Below are positions 1-5,936 of a stretch of DNA of 8,643 nt, piece by piece (within the stretch, counting starts at the first letter, position 1; each line of letters begins with the position of its first letter). The DNA comes from Pseudomonadota bacterium. GTDB taxonomy: Bacteria > Pseudomonadota > Alphaproteobacteria > Reyranellales > Reyranellaceae. Where the stretch lies: contig JAEZHS010000623.1 of the NCBI GenBank assembly GCA_023436825.1, forward strand, positions 1 to 8,643, given 5' to 3'. The notes under the pieces are model-generated. The model saw only the letters and a program-made list of their open reading frames with translations. It was not told the DNA's origin and ran no database searches. The position numbers were made by a program, and so were the translations under genes.

Positions 1-825
1 CGCCGTGATGCGGGCGTTGCCCTTGCTCTTGAACGCAGCCGCGGCCTGCTTGATCGTGTTCAGCGCCTGCTGGCTCAGGTTCGACCGGTCCCAGTCGAAG
101 AACACCATGAACGACGGCGGCGCAACCACCGGCGGCGGCGGCGGGGGGGGCGGCGCAGACACGCCGAACCGCATCTGCAGGCTCAGCATGGCGCTGATGT
201 TGTTGTTGTTGGGATTGTCCGTCAGCGTGTACCGCACGCCGCCCAGCGCGCCCGAATGGCTGAAGTTGGGCGTCGTCGTGCCGTAGTAGCGGCCTTCCAA
301 GTTGAGACGGAACGTCGAGTCGATGTTGTAGCCCACGCCGAGCATGGCCTGATAGGCGAACTGCGTGCTCTGTTGCGTGTTGCCGAGAGCGCCCAGGTTG
401 AGGAACGCCACACCGGCGCCGGCGCCGACGTAGGGGACGATCGCCGATCCCGCGAGGAAATCGTAGTAGATATTTCCCATCACGGAGATCTGGTTGAAGG
501 TCGCGCCAGCGCTGCCGCCGAACCCGCCGACGGTCAGCGTGCCGGTGTTCTCGCGATAGACGCCTTCGACCTCGACGCGCGGCCCGATGAAATCGTAACC
601 AACCGTACCGCCGGCCAGCCAGCCAGTGTTGAACGACAGGTTCGAGCCCGTCGACACGGAGCCGAACGGCGGAACCGTCAGCGTCGACGTGAAGGACGTA
701 TTGAACATCCAGTTCGCGCCGCCTTCCACACCAATATAGAAGCCCCCGGGCTGGAGCGGTGTCTGTGCCTGGGCAGCGAACGGAGCCGCCGCGAGCAGCG
801 CAGCACCAACGACCATCCTCTTCAT
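1..825 (-). CDS. OmpA-family outer membrane protein, 3' end beyond the window
   Basis: The frame reads from an ATG at 825 to the left edge without a stop, giving 275 residues of an unfinished protein. GGGGAG at 833-838 is well spaced for this start. Residues 1-21 form a signal peptide (MKRMVVGAALLAAAPFAAQA, then Q). Next comes a glycine- and aromatic-rich barrel of about 190 residues, with phrases such as GGFYIGVEGGANW-like openings and YVGAGAG typical of 8-stranded OmpA/OprF-type barrels. A run of eight prolines (codons 130-153) and VVAPP form a linker, and FMVFFDWDRSNLSQQA then opens the OmpA C-terminal domain that binds peptidoglycan. The mature protein should sit in the outer membrane and tether it to the wall. 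The Asn run NPNNNN comes from a short GTT microrepeat. The gene is alone in its direction here and has its own promoter. Family assignment is secure; the specific role (structural or porin) is inferred. Confidence 0.93.
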   Translation of the reverse strand, partial: MKRMVVGAALLAAAPFAAQAQTPLQPGGFYIGVEGGANWMFNTSFTSTLTVPPFGSVSTGSNLSFNTGWLAGGTVGYDFIGPRVEVEGVYRENTGTLTVGGFGGSAGATFNQISVMGNIYYDFLAGSAIVPYVGAGAGVAFLNLGALGNTQQSTQFAYQAMLGVGYNIDSTFRLNLEGRYYGTTTPNFSHSGALGGVRYTLTDNPNNNNISAMLSLQMRFGVSAPPPPPPPPVVAPPSFMVFFDWDRSNLSQQALNTIKQAAAAFKSKGNARITA

Positions 826-883
826 GCGGTATCTCCCCGACTGTGTTGCCTTTAAGGCGCTTTAACGACGAACTACGGTGTAA

Positions 884-912
884 TTTATACTATTTCGGGT
901 CCCGTGCGGCAA
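884..912 (-). promoter_or_regulatory. Sigma-70-like promoter of the OmpA-family gene
   Basis: On the minus strand TTGCCG (907-912) and TATAAA (884-889) are separated by exactly 17 bp, about 60 bp upstream of the start codon. The -10 box lies in an AT-rich island that stands out from the GC-rich surroundings. It also lies inside a 13-bp near-palindrome (878-890, GTGTAATTTATAC). A strong housekeeping promoter suits an abundant OmpA-type protein. This rests on consensus matching only. Confidence 0.6.
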
Positions 913-990
913 TCGCGTGACTTCTGCAATCCTTGGGCTTGTGGTTTTTGTGCAACACCCTAGAGGCGAGCCTTTGCACACCAGTAAAAC

Positions 991-1007
991 CATGAGCCGG
1001 GCTCATG
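991..1007. promoter_or_regulatory. 17-bp perfect palindrome, possible operator
   Basis: CATGAGCC and GGCTCATG form a perfect 8-bp inverted repeat around one G. It lies in the spacer between the divergent OmpA-family gene and the GST gene, 84 bp before the GST start. No T-run follows it and it is not next to a stop codon, so a terminator is unlikely. Size and place fit a dimeric repressor or activator site. I could not identify clear -35/-10 boxes for the GST gene nearby, so the link to either gene is inferred. Confidence 0.4.
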
Positions 1008-1090
1008 ATCGGCTTACTTTCATTGGATGGCGCCCGCCCGGGCCGGGGTTTTAAGGTCGCACCCCGCCCGCATCCCAAAGGAACCGCGCC

Positions 1091-1966
1091 ATGAGCAGCC
1101 CCTCCGACTACACCCCGCCCCCGGTTTGGACCTGGAACAAGGAAAACGGCGGCCGTTTCGCCAACATCAACCGGCCGATCGCCGGAGCGACCCACGACAA
1201 GGAGCTGCCGGTGGGCCGCCACCCCTTCCAGCTCTATTCGCTGGGCACGCCCAACGGCCAGAAGGTCACGATCATGTTCGAGGAGCTGCTGGCCCGCGGC
1301 CACAAGGACGCCGAGTACGACGCCTGGCTGATCAAGATCGGCGAGGGCGAGCAGTTCGGCTCGGGCTTCGTGGCCGCCAATCCCAATTCCAAGATCCCCG
1401 CCCTGGTCGACCGCAGCGGGCCCAAGCCGGTCCGCGTGTTCGAATCGGGCGCGATCCTGCTCTACCTCGCCGAGAGGTTCGGCGAGCTCGTGCCCAAGGC
1501 GACGGATCCGGCCCGCGCGGAATGCCTGTCATGGCTGTTCTGGCAGATGGGCAGCGCGCCTTACCTGGGCGGCGGCTTCGGCCACTTCTATGCCTATGCG
1601 CCGACCAAGATCGAATACGCGATCGACCGCTTCGCCATGGAGACCAAGCGGCAGCTCGACGTGCTCGACCGGCGACTGGGCGAGAGCGAGTATCTGGCAG
1701 GCGGTGACTACACCATCGCCGACATCGCCGTGTGGCCGTGGTACGGCGGCCTGGCCAAGGGCCTGCTCTACGGCGCCGGCGAGTTCCTGGCGGTGAAGGA
1801 CTACAAGAACGTCCAGCGCTGGGCCGACGCCATCGGCGCGCGCCCGGCGGTGAAGCGCGGGCGCATCGTCAATCGCATGCAGGGCGATCCGGCAAGCCAG
1901 CTGCGCGAACGGCACGACGCCAGCGATTTCGACCTCAGGACGCAGGACAAGATGGCGGCCGACTGA
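1091..1966 (+). CDS. yghU: YghU-type glutathione S-transferase / disulfide-bond oxidoreductase
   Basis: The 291-aa protein matches E. coli YghU (288 aa) along its length in remembered alignment, including the characteristic N-terminal extension (VWTWNKENGG...FANINRP). The thioredoxin-like domain follows with LYSLGTPNGQKVTI at residues 48-61, NPNSKIPAL at 97-105 (cis-proline P103) and the glutathione-contacting ES pair at 118-119. The helical domain carries FGHFYAYAP and DYTIADIAVWPW, and the C-terminus has RPAVKRGRIVNR and ERHDASDF. YghU-family enzymes are cytosolic, bind two glutathione molecules and reduce disulfides rather than conjugating GSH to classical substrates. AAAGGA at 1077-1082 supports the ATG at 1091. 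The gene stands alone, convergent with the DUF899 block. Family identity is very secure; the physiological substrate is unknown. Confidence 0.95.
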   Translation: MSSPSDYTPPPVWTWNKENGGRFANINRPIAGATHDKELPVGRHPFQLYSLGTPNGQKVTIMFEELLARGHKDAEYDAWLIKIGEGEQFGSGFVAANPNSKIPALVDRSGPKPVRVFESGAILLYLAERFGELVPKATDPARAECLSWLFWQMGSAPYLGGGFGHFYAYAPTKIEYAIDRFAMETKRQLDVLDRRLGESEYLAGGDYTIADIAVWPWYGGLAKGLLYGAGEFLAVKDYKNVQRWADAIGARPAVKRGRIVNRMQGDPASQLRERHDASDFDLRTQDKMAAD

Positions 1967-2003
1967 GGCTTCCTCCGGCGACTCATGCTCCTCTCCCACC
2001 GCC

Positions 2004-2258
2004 TCATATTCCCCTCTCCCAGCCTCTCCCCCTAGCGGGGAGAGGAACATGAGGGGAAGATGAACATGACGTGCGTTCGCTTCGTCGCAGCAGCCGGAGC
2101 CACGGCCCCGCGTGGAAGATGCTCATCAGCAGGTACATTGGCGCCATTCCACCGAGTGGCGAGGTGCCGCAGAACCCGTCGAGCGGGTTGCCGCCGATGG
2201 CCGTGACCAGCGCCATGACGGCGAAGATCGGGGCGGCCATCAGCGGCAGGACGTTCAT
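2004..2258 (-). CDS. Small membrane protein coupled to DUF899 gene
   Basis: An 84-codon frame starts at the ATG at 2258-2256, which overlaps the DUF899 stop as ATGA, the usual sign of translational coupling. The protein has a hydrophobic segment at about residues 3-21 (VLPLMAAPIFAVMALVTAI) and a second at about 38-54 (GMAPMYLLMSIFHAGPW), so it is probably a small inner-membrane protein with two helices. Codon use is strongly GC at third positions up to RLLRRSE, as in a real gene. The last 25 or so codons are different: a Ser-rich stretch and then PLPARGRGWERGI, encoded by the stem-loop at 2023-2045, with the stop at 2004. The tail may be an accidental extension by an invading intergenic repeat. 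I recall similar small proteins next to DUF899 genes but cannot name the family. A longer in-frame upstream reading inside DUF899 is only a shadow. Confidence 0.65.
   Translation of the reverse strand: MNVLPLMAAPIFAVMALVTAIGGNPLDGFCGTSPLGGMAPMYLLMSIFHAGPWLRLLRRSERTSCSSSPHVPLPARGRGWERGI
2023..2045. terminator. GC-rich stem-loop between convergent genes (REP-like or terminator)
   Basis: CCTCTCCCC (2023-2031) and GGGGAGAGG (2037-2045) pair perfectly around a 5-nt loop CTAGC. A second layer, CCTCAT (2002-2007) with ATGAGG (2049-2054), can extend the fold. It lies 57 bp past the GST stop and also inside the last codons of the opposing small membrane gene. No U-run follows on either strand, so rho-independent termination is uncertain. 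CTCTCCCC/GGGGAGAG hairpins of this kind are frequent dispersed intergenic repeats in GC-rich alphaproteobacteria, which is the other reading. Confidence 0.5.
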
Positions 2259-3010
2259 TGCCCGCAGCACGACTTGGGCGACGCCACCTTTGGCGCCGGC
2301 TCGTAGCGGTCGTGATGGCGCACCCAGGACATGGTGAAGTCGAGCCCGTCCTCGTCGCGGCCCTTGGGCGTGAGGTCGAGCAGGTTGTAGGTGTGCATCA
2401 TCACCTCCACGCCGCGGCCGTAGGTCGAGTACGTGTGGAAGACCTCGCCCGCATCGTCCTTCCAGAAGACGCTGACGCCGGGCAGCTCCGTGCCGTGGGG
2501 CTTGCCGCCGAAGTTGTAGTCGAGCGTGCCCTTCTCCTTCTCTTCGGCGGTGAAGGTGACGTGGAAGTCGCGGTTGAAGTCGGTGCCGTACGAGGACACC
2601 CAGCGGAACGTCCAGCCCATGCGCCGGCGGAAGCGTTCGATCTCGCCGAGCGGCGCCAGCGAGACGGCGACGAAGGCGGTATCGCGCCGCGCCAGATGCA
2701 CCAGCGTTGGGTCGGTGTGGTCGGCCATGTAGGAGCAGCTCTTGCAGCCCTGCTCCCAGCCCGGCGCCAGCATGAAGTGCTGAATCACGAGCTGATGATG
2801 GCCGTCGAACAGCTCGGCCAGGGTGCGCGGGCCCTCGCTCGAGGCGAAGACGTAGTCCTTGTCCATGCGCACCCACGGCAGGGCACGGCGCTCGCGTGCG
2901 ATCTGGTCGCCGAGATGCGTCAGCTCCTTCTCGCGCGCCAGCAGCGCCTTGCGCTCGGCGAGCCACTGCTGCCGGGAGACGACGGGATGGTTCAGGCTGG
3001 TCGTGGTCAT
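2255..3010 (-). CDS. DUF899 thioredoxin-like family protein
   Basis: The 251-aa product has the hallmarks of the DUF899 family (PF05988): VSRQQWLAERKALLAREKELT at the start, LPWVRMDKDYVF, LFDGHHQLVIQHFM, and the CxxC motif C89-K-S-C92 in WEQGCKSCSYMADH. SSYGTDFNRDFHV follows, then a C-terminal YDLTPKGRDE-type segment (here NLLDLTPKGRDEDG) and MSWVRHHDRYE. These proteins adopt a thioredoxin-like fold and are presumed cytosolic thiol proteins; no reaction is established. The protein ends in a vicinal cysteine pair, C248-C249, followed by GQ, which could act with the CxxC. TGAGGAG at about 3017-3023 supports the ATG at 3010. It lies downstream of the GFA gene on the same strand and overlaps the small membrane gene by the ATGA junction, so it is probably co-transcribed with the latter. 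Confidence 0.9.
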   Translation of the reverse strand: MTTTSLNHPVVSRQQWLAERKALLAREKELTHLGDQIARERRALPWVRMDKDYVFASSEGPRTLAELFDGHHQLVIQHFMLAPGWEQGCKSCSYMADHTDPTLVHLARRDTAFVAVSLAPLGEIERFRRRMGWTFRWVSSYGTDFNRDFHVTFTAEEKEKGTLDYNFGGKPHGTELPGVSVFWKDDAGEVFHTYSTYGRGVEVMMHTYNLLDLTPKGRDEDGLDFTMSWVRHHDRYEPAPKVASPKSCCGQ

Positions 3011-3064
3011 GATGTTCTCCTCAATGCTTGTCAGGGATGAAGTTGGGCTCGAAGCCCGAGGGGC

Positions 3065-3089
3065 GGGAGTTACAAGTGTGGCGGGATTC
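3065..3089. repeat. 25-bp direct repeat, copy 1 (upstream of DUF899)
   Basis: The 25 bp at 3065-3089 are identical to 3572-3596; the core is TTACAAGTGTGGCGGGATTC. Similarity continues imperfectly for about 15 bp to the left (roughly 10 of 15 positions). This copy begins 55 bp upstream of the DUF899 start and ends 17 bp short of the GFA stop codon. A short hairpin (GGGCT-CGA-AGCCC, 3045-3057) lies between it and the DUF899 start. It may be a dispersed intergenic repeat or a shared upstream control site. Confidence 0.75.
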
Positions 3090-3106
3090 GCCGATACCCC
3101 GGAGAC

Positions 3107-3523
3107 TCACCTTGGCGGCATCCTGTCGAACTTCGGCAGGGTGGGATCGAGGCAGTCCCAGGCGTGGCCGCGCACGCCGTAGGTCACGACCTGCGGCTTG
3201 TAGCGGCCGGGATCGTCCAGGCTCGCGGCATGCACGGTGAACAGGTCCGGCATCGCCTTGAACGTCAGATAAACCGGCGAGCCGCAGGCCGGGCAGAAGG
3301 CGTGCGTCTTGACGTTGCCGTTGTCGGCCGCGATGTCCCAGTGGCTCGCCGCGCCCTGGAGCTTCACGCTCTTTTTGTCGGCGAAGGTCAGGTAGGAACC
3401 GTGGCCCGTGCCGCTCCTCTGCTGGCAGTGACGGCACTGGCAATCGTTCATCGCCAGCAGCTCGCCGGGAATTTCATAGCGGATCGCGCCGCAGGCACAC
3501 CCGCCGGTATAAGGCTTGCTCAT
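3107..3523 (-). CDS. GFA-family (Gfa/CENP-V domain) zinc-binding protein
   Basis: The 138-aa product carries the full cysteine pattern of the GFA/CENP-V family (PF04828). C9-A-C11 and C77-P-A-C80 should hold the structural zinc, and C28-Q-C30-R-H-C33 the second, glutathione-sensitive zinc site. Length and the opening GGCACGAIRYEI are typical. The founding member, Gfa of Paracoccus, was described as speeding the joining of formaldehyde to glutathione, but most family members are uncharacterised, so the substrate is open. It should be cytosolic. GAGAGGAG at about 3530-3537 supports the ATG at 3523. It is followed 96 bp later by DUF899 on the same strand, and both genes carry a copy of the same 25-bp repeat in their leader, hinting at parallel control. 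Confidence 0.92.
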   Translation of the reverse strand: MSKPYTGGCACGAIRYEIPGELLAMNDCQCRHCQQRSGTGHGSYLTFADKKSVKLQGAASHWDIAADNGNVKTHAFCPACGSPVYLTFKAMPDLFTVHAASLDDPGRYKPQVVTYGVRGHAWDCLDPTLPKFDRMPPR

Positions 3524-3536
3524 GTCGTTGCTCCTC

Positions 3537-4805
3537 TCACGCGACAGATTTGCGCCTGAGGTCGGAGCGGTGGGAGTTACAAGTGTGGCGGGATTCTCGC
3601 GCTGTCTGCGGTGAACGCACCGGCTTGGCCATCCCGAAGAAGATGGTGACTCCCCGGCCGCCGCAACGTGTCGACAGCGCCTCGGGCGGGATGCCGAAGC
3701 AACTGTCGATGTCCTGCCAGTTGTTCACACCCAAAAGTCGCCGGCAGGCCCAATGGCAAGGTCGGTCTGCATCTGCAGGCCACCGCCGACATAGCCGCCA
3801 CGCGGCCCGATCTGGTCGCCGGTCTCGAAGCCAGGCGCACAATTCTCGGTCCGAGCCCCGCAAAGCTGCGTGATCGGACTGGTGGGCGCGGCGAAGTTGG
3901 AGATCCAGACATTGTCGTTGCCGTCGATGGTTGCCGCCCACGGTCCCGGCAGGCCGCCCGCGGTGAAGGGCGAGCCCGGAAAATGACTGCCGTCGGGCCG
4001 CAGCAGGCTGACGCTGCCGCCGTCGATGCCCGTCTGCCGGGCCATGGCGCGGGCGAGCACTTCGTCGCCATTGCCGCCGGTCTTCACGGTCAGCAGCACG
4101 TCACCTAGCACGAGGGCTCCGCGCAGCCTGCTACCGAGCCGATTGGTGACCCAGACATTGCCCTGGCTGTCGATGCCAAGACCGCTGCCGCTCCAACCCG
4201 AATCGAACTTCTCGACCTTGGCATCGTCTTGCCGGCAGGAACCGGAGAGAACTCGGCCAGCAACTGGAACAGCCGCTCGGGCTGGTACCAGGGGTATCGG
4301 GCGATCGAAAGGGACGCCGTGAGCATGTCGGTCGGCGCCTTGCCACCCGGCGGCGTCGCCACATTGCAGGCGGCGATCTTGAGGCCGAGGGCGTGGCCCT
4401 TCAACCTCCGTCGAAGAACTGGGCGCCGGTCCACACCGCCGCCACCGTCGTCATCTCGTTGATCACGATCTTTGCCGGCGGCTCGTTGCCCAGCACCGAC
4501 AGCATCGCAAGCGCGGGATTGCCGTTGCCGCCCCCGGCGATGACGTAGAGGACGACACCCGGGCCAATAGTTTCCTGGCTGGCAAGCTCGAAGCGGCCGT
4601 CGCTGCCGCTGGTGACCTCGGCGAGTTGCCTGGGCTCGCTTGCGCTTGCTGCCCCCAGCGTGACCGTGGCGCTGGCGAGAGGTCCGCCGCCGGCCTGCGC
4701 GCGGCCTTCGATCCGAACCGCGGCCGAGGGCGTCCCACCCGCGCCGGCCAGCAACGCTGCCGCAAGCAGCATCGCGACCATCCGCGCCCTCGCATGCTTC
4801 GCCAT
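3537..4805 (-). pseudogene. Decayed secreted beta-propeller (NHL/SMP-30-like) protein gene
   Basis: The start at 4805 has a good GAGGAG site and a signal peptide (MAKHARARMVAMLLAAALLAGAGG...), followed by a carboxypeptidase-regulatory-like Ig domain (ASATVTLG, SGSDGRFEL). This frame ends at a stop at 4401, just after WTGAQFFDGG. The expected continuation, LKGHALGLKIAACNVA, is in another frame and is joined directly to TPPGGKAPTDMLTAS (near 4358), apparently losing about 60 residues. After SPVPAGK (near 4228) the frame changes again and most of the propeller seems to be missing. Blades resume with KVEKFDSGWSGSGLGIDSQG and IDGNDNVWISNF. A stop at 3725-3727 replaces WV-x-NNWQDIDSC; one missing base restores the frame, which then runs through ALSTRCGGRGVTIFFGMAKP to 3537. 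Homology fades near 3606. Intact relatives, as remembered, are several hundred residues longer. The multiple lesions make a single sequencing error an insufficient explanation. The 4401-4805 and 3725-4111 segments could be annotated as separate hypothetical genes. Confidence 0.8.
3572..3596. repeat. 25-bp direct repeat, copy 2 (upstream of GFA gene)
   Basis: This is an exact copy of 3065-3089, in the same orientation, 507 bp away. It begins 49 bp upstream of the GFA start codon. On its other side it begins within about 10 bp of the point where recognisable homology of the propeller pseudogene ends (near 3606). In gene sense both copies read GAATCCCGCCACACTTGTAA followed by CTCCC. Confidence 0.75.
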
Positions 4806-4816
4806 GGGCCGTCTCC

Positions 4817-5725
4817 TCAAAACCTTACGCTGAAGCCGATGATGGGTCCGTGCAGGATCAGGTTGACGCTGTTGTTGTTCCCGACGTTGGTGTAGTCGAC
4901 GCCGAGCGCGCGATAACCGACCAGGGCGGCAAGCTGATAGCCGGTGAACTGCCAAGCGTAGCTGTAGACGCCGACCGCCTGCCATTGGAAGTTGCTCTGG
5001 AAGCCGAAGCCGCCGACGTCGCCGCGGAGCATGAGCTCCTGGCTGGGCGTGAACTGGTGGCGCAGCCGCAGCCCGACCACCGGATCGATCCAGTCGAGGC
5101 TGCCGGAGCGGGCGATGGCGAAACTGCGCCCGATCTCGACATCACGGCCCAGCGCGTTGCTGAGGCGGGTGAAGTCGACGGTGCCGGCGAAGTCGAAATT
5201 GACGTCGACGTGGCTGTTCCAGTAGCGGAAGCCCAGCAACCCATCGACTGCCGTGAACGAGCCGGGCGACCACGGCCACTTCGCGAACTCGTACAGGCCG
5301 CCGGCCTCGATGATGGCGAACGAATAGGTGACGGCAGTGTTTCTCGACGTGCTGAGCTGCAGCCCGGCAACCGGGTTGCGGTAGGAGCTCGTGGACGAGG
5401 CGAAGCCGAGCTTTGCCCACACCGTATCCAGGTAGAAACCGGCCTTGCCCTTGTCGGCTTCGAAATAGCCCATGTAGCCGATCAGCGAATCGCTCTCCTG
5501 GAGGATATGGACGAAGCTCGCGTTGACGTCGACCGTTTGACCTCGCGCCGTCAGGCTGCCCGCGACACTCGGGGCCCATCCGTAGAGGGCCACGCGGAAG
5601 CGCCAGGCGTCGGCATCGCCCACAGATGAAGCTGCGGTCGTATCCTCGGCAAGAGCACGCTCGGCCTGAAGGCCGAAGAGGATTGCAACCGACAGCGCAG
5701 CGCACAGCCATGCAATACGGGCCAT
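4817..5725 (-). CDS. Outer-membrane beta-barrel protein of unknown role
   Basis: The 302-aa product has a signal peptide (MARIAWLCAALSVAILFGLQ..., cleavage after ALA at about residue 26). It then shows alternating aromatic and polar strands typical of a transmembrane barrel (FRVALYGWAPSVAGSLT, GFYLDTVWAKLGFAS, LLGFRYWNSHVDVNFDF, LMLRGDVGGFGFQSNFQW), ending in the classic C-terminal SVRF. The length suggests about 12 strands. Similar hypothetical outer-membrane proteins occur in alphaproteobacteria; I know of no assigned substrate. I chose the ATG at 5725 because GGGAGGAG precedes it and the signal peptide starts there; the frame is open further upstream to 5869 but that part has no protein-like character. 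It is the first gene of an operon-like pair: its stop is 11 bp from the start of the propeller pseudogene, so its partner appears to be lost. Confidence 0.85.
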   Translation of the reverse strand: MARIAWLCAALSVAILFGLQAERALAEDTTAASSVGDADAWRFRVALYGWAPSVAGSLTARGQTVDVNASFVHILQESDSLIGYMGYFEADKGKAGFYLDTVWAKLGFASSTSSYRNPVAGLQLSTSRNTAVTYSFAIIEAGGLYEFAKWPWSPGSFTAVDGLLGFRYWNSHVDVNFDFAGTVDFTRLSNALGRDVEIGRSFAIARSGSLDWIDPVVGLRLRHQFTPSQELMLRGDVGGFGFQSNFQWQAVGVYSYAWQFTGYQLAALVGYRALGVDYTNVGNNNSVNLILHGPIIGFSVRF

Positions 5726-5936
5726 AGGGCTGCTCCTCCCGTGTCGCCGCGACGCGACGCTGCTCGGCTCAGGATTGCGACGCCAACGATACATCCTCGG
5801 CGTCACCGGGGCCACCATGCCGCGGCAGTCGAATCCCGACGGGCTATCGGCGGGGCGGGAAGAGTGCACCTGGCGGCGCCCCGTCCGGAAAGGCCGGCCG
5901 TCGCAACGAATGGCCCCTGACGGCGTTGCGACCCCG
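5726..5936. other. Divergent spacer between barrel gene and GH15 gene
   Basis: These 211 bp separate two divergent genes and must hold their promoters. I see no convincing -35/-10 pair on either strand. A small inverted repeat (GTCGC/GCGAC around 5739-5754) lies in the leader of the barrel gene. The GH15 frame is open back to a TTG at 5775, so part of this stretch could be coding if a far upstream start were used, but that is unlikely. Confidence 0.4.

Noticed and set aside
143..150. Run of eight G as a phase-variation tract in the OmpA-family gene
   Set aside because: It encodes part of a normal poly-proline linker in a GC-rich genome, and the frame is intact; slippage is possible but unsupported.
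256..855. 199-codon plus-strand frame opposite the OmpA-family gene
   Set aside because: The minus-strand reading has a signal peptide, barrel, proline linker and OmpA domain; the plus-strand reading has no family features.
3065..3596. Two repeats as a CRISPR remnant
   Set aside because: Only two copies, separated by a complete GFA gene, with no short regular spacers and no cas genes.
4850..5629. 259-codon plus-strand frame opposite the barrel gene
   Set aside because: Val/Glu/Ala-rich mirror of the real barrel gene, with no supporting ribosome site or domain.
5775..5936. GH15 start at the upstream TTG (5775)
   Set aside because: The extra 54 residues are Arg-rich without family similarity, and the conserved family start is at MPSRIEDY.
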